Shown piece by piece: positions 19,173 through 27,155 of a DNA stretch of 64,000 nucleotides. Both the position numbers and the translations under genes were made by a program. The notes below the pieces were generated by a model. The model saw only the letters and a program-made list of their open reading frames with translations. It made no database searches and was not told where the DNA came from. Each line of letters begins with the position of its first letter. Position 1 is the stretch's first letter. This stretch comes from Candidatus Merdivicinus faecavium (GTDB lineage: Bacteria > Bacillota > Clostridia > Oscillospirales > Ruminococcaceae). The DNA is taken from positions 1 through 64,000 of the forward strand of contig DVKD01000015.1 in NCBI GenBank assembly GCA_018716285.1, in the 5' to 3' direction.

Positions 19173-20132
19173 ATGCAGAAGAAAAAGCTTGCCGCGGCCC
19201 TTCTTGCCGGCGGCCTGCTCGCCTCCGCGCTGGCAATGCCGGCGGAGGCTGCCTGGCAGTGCCTGCCCGGCAACGACTGGGTCTATTACACCCAGGACGG
19301 CTCCCGCAAGACCGGCTGGCTGCGCGACAACGGGTACTGGTACTATTTTGACGCGGACGGCGTCATGCAGCGCGGCTGGGAGATGGTCGGCGGCGTCTGG
19401 TACTATTTTGCCTCCTCCGGGGAGATGCAGACCGGATGGCGGGAGATCGGGGGAAAATGGTACCTCTTTGACAGCTCCGGCGCCATGCGGACCGGCCTTG
19501 TCCACGACGGGCAGCAGTGGTACTACCTGGACAGCTCCGGCGCATGGACCGGGGACGACCCGGAAACCCACACGGCGGTGTCGGCGACCGGCAAAACCAT
19601 GGAACTCAAGGACGGCGTCCTCTATGTCGACGGCATCCTCATCGCCAACAAGTCGGCTCCGCTGCCCGCCGGTTACGCGCCGGGGCAGCTCACGGCCGAG
19701 ACGATGGCGGCTTTCACCAAATTGCAGCAGGCGATGCAGGCCGAGGGGCTTTCCCTCTGGATCGCCTCCGGCTACCGCTCCTACTCCTACCAGCAGGGGC
19801 TCTACAGCCGGTATGTGAACCGGGACGGACGGGCCGCCGCCGACCGGTATTCGGCCCGGGCGGGCTACTCGGAGCACCAGACCGGTCTCGCCTTTGACGT
19901 AAACCAGGTCAACGACTCCTTCGCGAGCACGCCGCAGGCCAGCTGGCTGGCCGCGCACGCCCACGAGTACGGCTTCATCATCCGCTACCCGCAGGGCAAG
20001 GAGGACGTGACCGGCTACCAGTACGAGCCCTGGCACCTCCGCTATCTCGGGGTGGAAACGGCGACCGCGGTCTATGAGAGCGGCCTCTGCCTCGAGGAAT
20101 ACCTCGGGATCCCGTCGCGGTATATCCGGTAA
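19173..20132 (+). CDS. secreted D-alanyl-D-alanine carboxypeptidase (VanY) with wall-binding repeats
   Basis: A 319-residue exported protein. The signal peptide is ~1-26. Residues ~33-125 hold about five choline-binding-type repeats (GYWYYFDADGVMQRGW, KWYLFDSSGAMRTG). The VanY/DacB metallopeptidase domain is ~155-300, with zinc motif SEHQTGLAFDV and the second zinc/catalytic site EPWHLRY. It trims the terminal D-Ala of peptidoglycan stem peptides. Repeats of this type bind choline or other wall polymers, so the protein is likely wall-associated. SD: AAGGAGGAG. Confidence 0.93.
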   Translation: MQKKKLAAALLAGGLLASALAMPAEAAWQCLPGNDWVYYTQDGSRKTGWLRDNGYWYYFDADGVMQRGWEMVGGVWYYFASSGEMQTGWREIGGKWYLFDSSGAMRTGLVHDGQQWYYLDSSGAWTGDDPETHTAVSATGKTMELKDGVLYVDGILIANKSAPLPAGYAPGQLTAETMAAFTKLQQAMQAEGLSLWIASGYRSYSYQQGLYSRYVNRDGRAAADRYSARAGYSEHQTGLAFDVNQVNDSFASTPQASWLAAHAHEYGFIIRYPQGKEDVTGYQYEPWHLRYLGVETATAVYESGLCLEEYLGIPSRYIR

Positions 20133-20171
20133 TTCCGCAAAGATTATGATCTGGCAGGAAGGAGAATGGCG

Positions 20172-20498
20172 ATGACTTTGTTCGAAACGATTTTGACATT
20201 GGCAATTTCTCTCGGAGCGGTCTTCTGGGGCGTGGCGATTTGCCATCAACGGGGGACCTGGTTCCTCGCCGGCTGGAACACGATGAGCAGGGCGAAAAAG
20301 GCGTCCTACCGCGCAGAAGCGCTCTGCCGCCTGTACGGGAAATGCGTCGTGTTTTGCGGGGCCGGCGCCTTCCTGCTGCTGTACGGCAGCTTCAACGGGC
20401 AGAATCTCCTCCTGTGCATCGGGCTGGGCGTCATCGCGCTCATGGTCGCGGCTTCGATCCTGGTTCCCATCCTGAACCCCAAGAAATACCGCAAATAG
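20172..20498 (+). CDS. DUF3784 small membrane protein
   Basis: About 108 residues with three hydrophobic segments (FETILTLAISLGAVFWGVA, VVFCGAGAFLLLYG, LLLCIGLGVIALMVAASIL). The GWNTMSRAKKASY region between the first two helices fits DUF3784, a clostridial membrane family of unknown role. Two ATGs lie six bases apart (20166, 20172); the second has better spacing from AGGAAGGAGA. Confidence 0.8.
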   Translation: MTLFETILTLAISLGAVFWGVAICHQRGTWFLAGWNTMSRAKKASYRAEALCRLYGKCVVFCGAGAFLLLYGSFNGQNLLLCIGLGVIALMVAASILVPILNPKKYRK

Positions 20499-20520
20499 CG
20501 CCCTTTACGGAGATGATGGC

Positions 20521-20778
20521 ATGTACAAAAACCGCGCCGCGGACGGGCGGTGCAACCTCTGCGGGAAACAGGTTGCTGCGTTCCGGAAGGAGCGCGGGCT
20601 ATCCCAGCGGGCGCTGGCCGACCGGCTCCAGCTTGCGGGGATCGACCTCGACAAGAACGCCGTCCAGCGGATGGAGAGCGGGCAGCGGTTTGTCACCGAC
20701 ATCGAGCTTGCGGCCCTCGCCCACGTGCTGGGCGTCACGCTGGAGGCGCTTGTCGGGACAGAAGAACAAAAATCATAA
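20521..20778 (+). CDS. XRE-family helix-turn-helix protein
   Basis: An 85-residue single-domain DNA-binding protein. The HTH reads VAAFRKERGLSQRALADRL, and the recognition half (DKNAVQRMESGQRFV) is Cro/C1-like. Two Cys near the N-terminus (CNLCGKQV) form half a zinc motif, which is unusual for this class but not clearly functional. No target is evident; a strong terminator follows. Confidence 0.85.
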   Translation: MYKNRAADGRCNLCGKQVAAFRKERGLSQRALADRLQLAGIDLDKNAVQRMESGQRFVTDIELAALAHVLGVTLEALVGTEEQKS

Positions 20779-20779
20779 G

Positions 20780-20812
20780 GCCCCGGACGGATGTACGGAA
20801 TCCGTTCGGGGC
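20780..20812. terminator. bidirectional terminator
   Basis: A 13-bp stem, GCCCCGGACGGAT / ATCCGTTCGGGGC, with a 7-base loop, followed by TGTCTGTTT. It lies between the convergent XRE gene and oxidoreductase gene. Confidence 0.85.
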
Positions 20813-20832
20813 TGTCTGTTTCAAAAAGCGGG

Positions 20833-21930
20833 TTATTTCGCCGGGACTTCCCAGGGTTCGATCCGCTTTGCCTCCATCTGGGCGCGGACGCACAGCTCGG
20901 CGGCCTTGAAGATGTGGGCCTGGGTCATGGCCGTTTCGGTGCGGTCGATGCAGTCGCGGATCATCTCGCCGAAGAAGGGGAAGCCCACCTTCCCGGCGGC
21001 GGGGATGTACTGCTCGCCTTTGTGATCGACCAGAAACAGGTGGTCGCCTTCGGTCGAGACGCCGACGTTCAGGTACTTGCGCAGCTCGATGTAGCCGTCG
21101 GTGCCGAGAATGAAGGTGCGGCCGTCTCCCCAGTTCGACAGCCCGTCCGGGGTGAACCAGTCGACCCGGAAGTAGCCCGAAGTGCCGTTATTGCCGGCCA
21201 GCGTCACGTCGCCAAAGTCGTCGAGCTCGGGGTAATCGGGGTGGTTGTGGTTGGCAATCTGGCTGCTGACAATTTTTGCGTCCTCCGCAGCGGTGTAGTA
21301 GAGAATCTGCTCGATCTGGTGGCTGCCGATATCGCAGAGGATGCCGCCGTACTGGGCGCGGCGGTAGAACCAGTCCGGCCGCTTGTCCGGGGGCCCCAGG
21401 CGGTGCGGCCCCATGCCGATGACCTGCAGGACCCTGCCGATTCTGCCCTCTTTTATCAGTTGGCCAGCCAGGACGGCGCACTCGACGTGCAGCCGCTCGC
21501 TGAAATAGACGAAGTACCGCCGCCCCGTCCGCGCGCAGGCGGCCTTGACGGCGTCGAGCTGCGCGAGGGTGGTGAGGGGGGTCTTGTCGGTGAAGTAGTC
21601 CTTGCCGCTTTCCATCACCCGGATGCCGAGGGCGGCGCGGTCGCAGGGGATGGCAGCCGCTGCCACGAGCTTTACCGCGGGGTCGGAGAGGATCTGCTCC
21701 TCCGATTCGGCGGCCCGGGCCTGGGGGTATTTCTTCCGGTAGTCGGCGACCTTCGCGGGGTCGGGGTCATAGACCCATTTGAGGGCTGCGCCGGCCTCCA
21801 GCAGGCCATTTGTCATGCCGTAGATGTGGCCGTGTTCGAGCCCGACCGCTGCGAAGGAGAATTCGCCGGGGCGGACCACCGCGCCGGCCTTTCCGGTGGG
21901 GGCGTAGTGCATGCCGTCCGCTTTCTGCAT
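20833..21930 (-). CDS. Gfo/Idh/MocA-family oxidoreductase
   Basis: A 365-residue NAD(P)-dependent dehydrogenase. The N-terminal Rossmann region and a C-terminal alpha/beta domain are recognisable. The usual EKP catalytic lysine motif is read as YFTDKTPLTT, and the GGILCDIGSHQIEQ motif carries the catalytic Asp/His. The substrate is probably a sugar or inositol but cannot be told. SD GGGAGGAAT precedes the ATG. It follows the asparaginase gene by 24 bp in one operon. Confidence 0.88.
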   Translation of the reverse strand: MQKADGMHYAPTGKAGAVVRPGEFSFAAVGLEHGHIYGMTNGLLEAGAALKWVYDPDPAKVADYRKKYPQARAAESEEQILSDPAVKLVAAAAIPCDRAALGIRVMESGKDYFTDKTPLTTLAQLDAVKAACARTGRRYFVYFSERLHVECAVLAGQLIKEGRIGRVLQVIGMGPHRLGPPDKRPDWFYRRAQYGGILCDIGSHQIEQILYYTAAEDAKIVSSQIANHNHPDYPELDDFGDVTLAGNNGTSGYFRVDWFTPDGLSNWGDGRTFILGTDGYIELRKYLNVGVSTEGDHLFLVDHKGEQYIPAAGKVGFPFFGEMIRDCIDRTETAMTQAHIFKAAELCVRAQMEAKRIEPWEVPAK

Positions 21931-21954
21931 GGAAATTCCTCCCTTTCTGTGCGG

Positions 21955-22947
21955 TCAAAAGGTCGGGCGGTACTCGCCGACGGTTTCGTTGTTGTCGTTG
22001 GTCAGGCTGAGGGGGCGGAGGGAGTCGAGCATGGCGAGGGTCTGCGCGTCCCTGTACCCGAGCTTTTCGAGAATGCGCCTGATGGCAATCGGCCAGCACT
22101 CCTCGGTGCCGTCGTCAAACTTGAGGGCGATGCCGATCCGCTCTCTGCGCAGCGCGAGGCAGTAGACGCCCTTGGCGCCGCCTTTGGCGACGATGTTGCG
22201 GTCGCGGTTGATTTCGGTGCAGAGGAAGCCGTTGCCCCGCACCATGACGGGATATTCCTTCATCGCCTCAACCGTCCTGCAGGCGGCCTCGCGCAGCGGA
22301 GCGGAGGCGATCATATCCGGGCAGGCGAGCTTTAAGTACGAAAGGGCCATATTGTAAAGCGGGACGGCGAATACCGGCACGCCGCATCCGTCCACCCCGA
22401 TCGGGATGGAGGCAGGGTCAACCTCGGCCATCTCGGCGATGACCGAGAGGATCTTCTGCTGGGCGGGGCTGTCTTTTTTCCAGTAGCCCGCGACGCTGCC
22501 GGCCGCCTCCTTCTGGAGCATCATCGCGCCCGCGTGCTTGCCGGAGCAGTTGTGCCAGGCTTTGCGGGGCGGCAGCCCGAGGCGGATGGCCTCGCGGAAG
22601 GCGTCCTGATTTGCGGGATAGGTGGGGAGCATGAGGAGGTCCTCCTCTTTTGCGCCGATCTTTTCGAGCATGGAGAGCAGCGTCTCGACATGGACCGGTT
22701 CCCCGGCGTGGGAGCCGCAGAGGAGGGCGGTCTCCCGCATGGTCAGGCCGTATTTTTTGTCCAGACCGTCTAAAAGCGGCGCGAGGGCCTGCAGGGGCTT
22801 GGAGGAGGAGCGGTAGTAGAGCGGCGCGGCGGTATCCCCGGCGGAGAAGAGGACTTCTCTGTCGGGACCGATGACGCAGATGCGGCCGGGGTGGATGTTT
22901 TCCAGCAGCCCGCCGCGGTATTCTTCGATTAGGACAGGGTTTTGCAT
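21955..22947 (-). CDS. asparaginase (thermolabile/rhizobial type)
   Basis: A 330-residue member of the asparaginase II (Rhizobium etli AnsA-type) family, unrelated to the classical L-asparaginases. Family motifs are YYRSSSKPLQALA (Ser-Ser-Lys site), CGSHAGEPVH and WHNCSGKHAGAM with its Cys/Lys pair. It would hydrolyse asparagine to aspartate and ammonia. SD AGAGGTG precedes the ATG. It is the first gene of a two-gene minus-strand operon with an oxidoreductase. Confidence 0.88.
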   Translation of the reverse strand: MQNPVLIEEYRGGLLENIHPGRICVIGPDREVLFSAGDTAAPLYYRSSSKPLQALAPLLDGLDKKYGLTMRETALLCGSHAGEPVHVETLLSMLEKIGAKEEDLLMLPTYPANQDAFREAIRLGLPPRKAWHNCSGKHAGAMMLQKEAAGSVAGYWKKDSPAQQKILSVIAEMAEVDPASIPIGVDGCGVPVFAVPLYNMALSYLKLACPDMIASAPLREAACRTVEAMKEYPVMVRGNGFLCTEINRDRNIVAKGGAKGVYCLALRRERIGIALKFDDGTEECWPIAIRRILEKLGYRDAQTLAMLDSLRPLSLTNDNNETVGEYRPTF

Positions 22948-23070
22948 AGGTCGGCACCTCTTTCGGCATGATAATCAATGGTTTCAGTATAGCACAAGAC
23001 GCAGCAAAAGGAAATGGAAAAAATGGCTTTTCTCCCCCAAAAATCGTGCCCGAAATCCGCAAAAAAAGCC

Positions 23071-23099
23071 TTGACAGCGGAGGTTGGGTGTGCTATAAT
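23071..23099 (+). promoter_or_regulatory. consensus sigma-A promoter of infC-rpmI-rplT
   Basis: TTGACA (23071-23076), a 17-bp spacer and TATAAT (23094-23099): full consensus. It sits in the divergent 352-bp region between asparaginase and infC. Confidence 0.92.
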
Positions 23100-23104
23100 A
23101 CATA

Positions 23105-23299
23105 AGAACAATCAAGCAGAACCACCGTTCTCACCCTTCGCTTCCGTGTTAGATGGGTCAATACCGATGGAGGCCGCCTCGCTGGGGCGGTTTTTGTGGG
23201 CATGGACGGCTGCGTTCATGCCCATTTTGTTGTCCGCGAAAGCTTCGCGGCAGAGAATCAGCCCGAAAGGGCGTTACCGGGTACTGGAGGTGCTTTACC
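23105..23299 (+). promoter_or_regulatory. structured leader of infC-rpmI-rplT (L20-leader type)
   Basis: About 195 nt of non-coding leader with several hairpins: the terminator at 23171-23195, TGGGCATG/CATGCCCA (23197-23224), CCGCGAA/TTCGCGG (23234-23250) and GCCC-GAAA-GGGC (23261-23272). In Firmicutes, excess ribosomal protein L20 binds such a leader and promotes premature termination. The family assignment is inferred from position and structure. Confidence 0.75.
23171..23195 (+). terminator. attenuator terminator in the infC leader
   Basis: CCGCCT / GGGCGG stem followed by TTTTT, ~70 nt after the transcription start and ~105 nt before infC. Confidence 0.8.
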
Positions 23300-23818
23300 A
23301 TTAGCAAAAAAGACTCGCTTATCAATGAGGAGATCCGTGAGAAGGAGGTCCGCGTAATCGACGCGGACGGCAGTCAGCTCGGCATCCTGCCGCTTAAGCA
23401 GGCGCTTTCGATCGCCGCGGAAAAAGGGCTCGACCTTGTCGACATCGCCCCGCAGGCGACCCCCCACGTCTGCCGCATCATGGATTACAACAAATTCCGC
23501 TATGAGCAGGCCAAGCGGGAAAAGGAAGCCCGCAAAAATCAGAAAACCGTGGACATCAAGGAAGTCCGCATGTCGATGAATATCGATACCCACGACTTTG
23601 AAACCAAGGTCAATCAGGCTGTGAAGTTCCTGAAGGGCGGCGACAAGGTCAAGGTCTCGGTGCGGTTCCGCGGCAGAGAGATGGCGCACACCGAACTGGG
23701 CCGCGCGCTGCTGGACCGGTTCAAGGACGCATGCTCGGAGGTTGGCGTGATTGATAAGCCGGCGAAAATGGAAGGCCGGAGCATGGCGATGTTCATTTCG
23801 GCGAAGCCTTCGAAATAA
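23300..23818 (+). CDS. infC: translation initiation factor IF-3 (ATT start)
   Basis: A 172-residue IF-3. The N-domain begins [20 protein letters not shown]. The C-domain carries [18 protein letters not shown] and ends [11 protein letters not shown]. No ATG, GTG or TTG fits: a strong SD (GGAGGTG, 23286-23292) is seven bases before ATT at 23300. The non-canonical ATT lets IF-3 repress its own translation, as known for infC elsewhere. A longer in-frame reading from 23153 would run through the leader and attenuator, and I reject it. Confidence 0.95.
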   Translation: MSKKDSLINEEIREKEVRVIDADGSQLGILPLKQALSIAAEKGLDLVDIAPQATPHVCRIMDYNKFRYEQAKREKEARKNQKTVDIKEVRMSMNIDTHDFETKVNQAVKFLKGGDKVKVSVRFRGREMAHTELGRALLDRFKDACSEVGVIDKPAKMEGRSMAMFISAKPSK

Positions 23819-23871
23819 GCGGTCCCGGACGCCGATTCCCGTTGTTTAAATTTAGAAGGAGGATTTCCGAT

Positions 23872-24069
23872 ATGCCTAAGATCAAAACCCACAGCGCTTC
23901 CAAAAAGCGTTTCAGCCTGACCAAGAGCGGCCTTGTCAAACGCGCCAAGATGGGCAAGCGCCACATCCTGACCAAGAAGACCACCAAGCGTAAACGCAAC
24001 CTGCGCAAGAACGCCTACGCGGACAAGAGCTGCGCCGCGACGATCAAGAAGATGCTCCCCTACGCCTAA
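23872..24069 (+). CDS. rpmI: 50S ribosomal protein L35
   Basis: A 65-residue, very basic protein with the L35 start [14 protein letters not shown] and TGKGKxxRxx-like core ([19 protein letters not shown]). SD AAGGAGGA precedes the ATG. It is the second gene of infC-rpmI-rplT. Confidence 0.97.
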   Translation: MPKIKTHSASKKRFSLTKSGLVKRAKMGKRHILTKKTTKRKRNLRKNAYADKSCAATIKKMLPYA

Positions 24070-24121
24070 GGCCGGGAGAAACGCAAACGACGACTGAAAC
24101 CGAATTTGGAGGTAACTGACT

Positions 24122-24475
24122 ATGGCTCGTGTAAAGGGCGCAATGATGACCCGCAAGAGAAGAAATAAGATCCTGAAGCTCGCCAAGGGCTACTGGGGCA
24201 GCAAGAGCAAGCACTTCAAGATGGCCAAAGAGGCCGCGATGAAGTCCGGCAACTATGCCTATATCGGCCGCCGCCTGAAAAAGCGCGACTTCCGCCGTCT
24301 CTGGATCACCCGCATTTCCGCCGGCTGCAAGGCAAACGGCATCAACTACTCCCAGTTCATGAACGGCCTCAAGAAGTCCGGCGTGACCCTGAACCGCAAG
24401 GTTCTCTCCGAGATCGCCGTCCATGACGCCGCCGCTTTCACCGCTCTCGTTGAGCAGGCGAAGAAGGCTTTATAA
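24122..24475 (+). CDS. rplT: 50S ribosomal protein L20
   Basis: A 117-residue basic protein with a long N-terminal helix ([19 protein letters not shown]), then [20 protein letters not shown], as in all L20 proteins. Besides its structural role in 23S assembly, L20 is the expected repressor of this operon through the leader at 23105-23299. A terminator follows. Confidence 0.98.
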   Translation: MARVKGAMMTRKRRNKILKLAKGYWGSKSKHFKMAKEAAMKSGNYAYIGRRLKKRDFRRLWITRISAGCKANGINYSQFMNGLKKSGVTLNRKVLSEIAVHDAAAFTALVEQAKKAL

Positions 24476-24488
24476 GAATCGGTTTTTA

Positions 24489-24520
24489 CGCCCCTGGTTC
24501 CGCAACCCGGGGCGTTTGCC
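24489..24520 (+). terminator. terminator after rplT
   Basis: CGCCCC-T-GGTT / AACC-C-GGGGCG stem (one mismatch) followed by TTTGCCGTCTTTT. Confidence 0.8.
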
Positions 24521-24612
24521 GTCTTTTCCGGGCGGCGCGGACGCAAGGGCTCCCTCCGGGGAGGCTTTGCATTTTCGCCGGCTGCATTTTCATTTGGATT
24601 ACGGAGATCATC

Positions 24613-25380
24613 ATGGAAAAGATTGAATCGCGGGACAACGCGAAAATCAAGGAATATGTGAAAATCGCCTCTTCCCGCAAACGCCGGGAGGAGAGCGGGA
24701 AATTCGTCCTCGAGGGCTTAAAGCTGCTTGAGGAGGCAGAGCGGTCGGGCGTCCCGATCGAGCGGGTGTTCGTCACCGAAAGCTGTCTGGCCGCAAGGCC
24801 GGAGCTGGCCGGAAAACCGGGGATCACCCTTATTTCCGAGGCGGTGGAGGGCAAAATTTCTCAATCTGCCTCCCCGCAGGGGGTCTACGCCCTTTGCAAA
24901 AAACTTGACAAACCGGAAAACCTGGGTAAAATAGACAGTAACGGCAGTTATATCGCCCTCTGGGACCTCCAGGACCCCGGCAACGTCGGCACCGTCATCC
25001 GCTGCGCCGACGCGATGGGGCTTTCCGGCGTCATCCTGAGCGAAAACTGCTGCGACCTCTACAGCCTCAAAACCCTCCGCGCGGCGATGGGCTCCCTCTT
25101 CCGGGTGCCGGTCTTTACGGTGGAGATGGAGCAGTTCCTGCTCGGGACGCCGCTTACAAGCTACGCCGCCGTCGTCACGCCCGACGCGCTGCCGGCCACC
25201 CAGGTCCCCTACCGGGGAGCGGTGGCGGTGATCGGCAACGAAGGGCGGGGGCTGAGCCCGGAGCAGGCCGCCGCCTGCTCGGCGAAAATCACCATCCCCA
25301 TGCGCGGAAATGCAGAATCCCTCAACGCGGCAATGGCCGCCGCCATCCTCATGTGGGAGATGGCCCGGGCGGCACTTTAA
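24613..25380 (+). CDS. TrmH/SpoU-family RNA methyltransferase
   Basis: A 255-residue SPOUT enzyme for 2'-O-ribose methylation of rRNA or tRNA. The N-terminal substrate-binding domain includes ESRDNAKIKEYVKIASSRKRR. The three SPOUT motifs are visible: LQDPGNVGTVIRCADAMG, VIGNEGRGLSPEQ and IPMRGNAESLNAAMAAAI, which form the SAM knot. The exact nucleotide target cannot be told. Confidence 0.93.
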   Translation: MEKIESRDNAKIKEYVKIASSRKRREESGKFVLEGLKLLEEAERSGVPIERVFVTESCLAARPELAGKPGITLISEAVEGKISQSASPQGVYALCKKLDKPENLGKIDSNGSYIALWDLQDPGNVGTVIRCADAMGLSGVILSENCCDLYSLKTLRAAMGSLFRVPVFTVEMEQFLLGTPLTSYAAVVTPDALPATQVPYRGAVAVIGNEGRGLSPEQAAACSAKITIPMRGNAESLNAAMAAAILMWEMARAAL

Positions 25381-25392
25381 AGGAGAATGGAC

Positions 25393-25854
25393 ATGAAACG
25401 AATCGAAAGCTTCTGCGTCAACCATCTGAAGCTGCGGCAGGGCCTTTACCTCTCCCGCGCCGACGGCGACGCGATTACCTATGACCTGCGGATGGTCGTC
25501 CCCAATGCCGGGACCTACCTCGAAAACGACGGTATCCACACCTTTGAGCACCTGCTCGCCACCTATCTGCGCAATACCGAATATTCCGACCGGGTCATCT
25601 ACGTCGGCCCGATGGGCTGCCGGACCGGGTTTTACCTCATCTTCCGGGACTCTGTCTCCAAAGAGGAGGTCATCTCCCTAACGCAGCAGGCGATGGACTT
25701 CATCGCGGGCTATGAGGGGGAGATCCCCGGCTCCACCGAGATCGAATGCGGGAATTACCGCGAGCACAGCCTCGAAAAAGCGCGCCGCTATGCGGCGGAA
25801 ATGCAGGGGTTCCTCTCCGGCTGGACGCCGGAAAAGATGCGTTACGAGCAGTGA
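25393..25854 (+). CDS. luxS: S-ribosylhomocysteine lyase LuxS
   Basis: A 153-residue enzyme that cleaves S-ribosylhomocysteine to homocysteine and DPD, the AI-2 precursor. Metal ligands His49 and His53 are in HTFEH; Cys119 is in IECGNYREHS. Catalytic Cys76 is in GPMGCRTGFYL. An ATG six bases upstream (25387) directly abuts the SD, so the second ATG is preferred. No Pfs gene is nearby. It closely follows the TrmH-like gene. Confidence 0.96.
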   Translation: MKRIESFCVNHLKLRQGLYLSRADGDAITYDLRMVVPNAGTYLENDGIHTFEHLLATYLRNTEYSDRVIYVGPMGCRTGFYLIFRDSVSKEEVISLTQQAMDFIAGYEGEIPGSTEIECGNYREHSLEKARRYAAEMQGFLSGWTPEKMRYEQ

Positions 25855-25890
25855 CATCTGCCATCACATAGAAAAGAAGGGATGAACGCA

Positions 25891-27117
25891 ATGCGGGAAC
25901 GGCTGCGGTACTGGGTGTGGCTCTCCCAGTGCTTTTCTTACGGCAGCGGCAAGCTCGGCAGGCTGGTCGAGGCGGGAGCGGATCCGGAGAAACTCTGCCT
26001 GGAAGGCCGGGAGTACCGGAAATCCTTCGGCTTTCTGGACGAAAATGACCTGAACCGCCTCGCGCACGTTTCGATCGAACGGGCCGACCTGATTTTGGAG
26101 GACTGCGAGAAAAAGAAAATCTGGGCGGTGAGCATCGAGGACGACCTCTACCCGCCGCCGCTGCGGCATATCTACGGGCCGCCTGTCGTATTGTACGGCA
26201 AGGGAGAGCTCGCGGGGCTCTCCGAGACGCTGCGCGTCACCATCGTCGGGACCCGGGAATGCAGCGATTACGCCAAGAGCGCTGCGGGCAACATCGCCTT
26301 CCAGCTTGCCCGGACCGGCGTCACCGTTGTGAGCGGCTGTGCGGTCGGGATCGATGAGTACGCCCATCGCGGCGCGGTCAAGGCCGGCGGCCGGAGCGTC
26401 GGGATTCTCGCCTGCGGCGCAGATGTGAACTATCCCCGGGACACCGAGACGGTGCGGGACCATATGCTCTACCGCGGCGGGGCGCTCATCACCGAGCTGC
26501 CGCCCGGCACCCACGTGAACCGCAATTACTTCGCGACCCGGAACCGGCTGCTTGCCGGGATTTCCGAGGGCGTCTTTGTCGTGCAGGCGCCGCAGCGCAG
26601 CGGCGCGCTGATCACGGCGGAGCTCGCCGTCGAGCAGGGGAAGGAGCTTTTCTGCCTGCCGCCTGCCAATATTTTCGATCCGAATTATCTGGGGGTCGTG
26701 CCCTACCTGCGGGACGGCGCGGTCCCGGTTTACAGCGCCGCCGACATCCTGTCGGAATATGAGGCGCAGTGGGCGGACAGGATAAACCTCGAAGCGCTTC
26801 ACAAGCCGGTCCGGCCGGCCGCGCAGTCTGCCGCGCGGGTTGCCGACGAGCCGGCCTATCAGGCGAAGCCCGCCCCGGCGGCAGCTGCCGGCAAGGCAAA
26901 GGCGTCCCCGCCGCCCGCCGCAGAGCTCTCCTTAAGCGACGCGCTCCGGGAAATCTATGCGCTGCTCGAGGATGCGCCCCGCCCGATGGACGAGATCATC
27001 CGCCAGAGCGGCAAACAGCCGCCGGAGGTGCTCGCCGCCCTGACCGAGCTCGAGCTGCTCGGCCTTGTGACCGCCTATCCGGGCCGGCTTTACGGAAGGG
27101 CGGACGGCGCGCGGTGA
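25891..27117 (+). CDS. dprA: DNA-processing protein DprA
   Basis: About 408 residues. The Rossmann-like DNA-processing domain carries TIVGTRECSDYAKSAA, VVSGCAVGIDEYAHRGA and GALITELPPGTHVNR. A Pro/Ala-rich linker (about 315-345) leads to a C-terminal winged helix (DALREIYALLEDAPRPMDEI), the DML1-like domain. DprA loads RecA on incoming single-stranded DNA. topA follows, the usual Firmicutes order. Two ATGs (25882, 25891) are possible; the second has better SD spacing. Confidence 0.94.
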   Translation: MRERLRYWVWLSQCFSYGSGKLGRLVEAGADPEKLCLEGREYRKSFGFLDENDLNRLAHVSIERADLILEDCEKKKIWAVSIEDDLYPPPLRHIYGPPVVLYGKGELAGLSETLRVTIVGTRECSDYAKSAAGNIAFQLARTGVTVVSGCAVGIDEYAHRGAVKAGGRSVGILACGADVNYPRDTETVRDHMLYRGGALITELPPGTHVNRNYFATRNRLLAGISEGVFVVQAPQRSGALITAELAVEQGKELFCLPPANIFDPNYLGVVPYLRDGAVPVYSAADILSEYEAQWADRINLEALHKPVRPAAQSAARVADEPAYQAKPAPAAAAGKAKASPPPAAELSLSDALREIYALLEDAPRPMDEIIRQSGKQPPEVLAALTELELLGLVTAYPGRLYGRADGAR

Positions 27118-27155
27118 TGGGCGCGCTGCGAGAAGAGAGACAGAGGAGGAAAAGC

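Noticed and set aside
18165..20249. A 694-codon minus-strand frame spanning the PfkB kinase and VanY genes
   Set aside because: It crosses two well-supported plus-strand genes and an intergenic SD; no domain is seen in the translation.
23153..23299. In-frame upstream ATG giving a 221-residue IF-3
   Set aside because: It would translate the attenuator leader; the conserved IF-3 start and the SD point to ATT at 23300.
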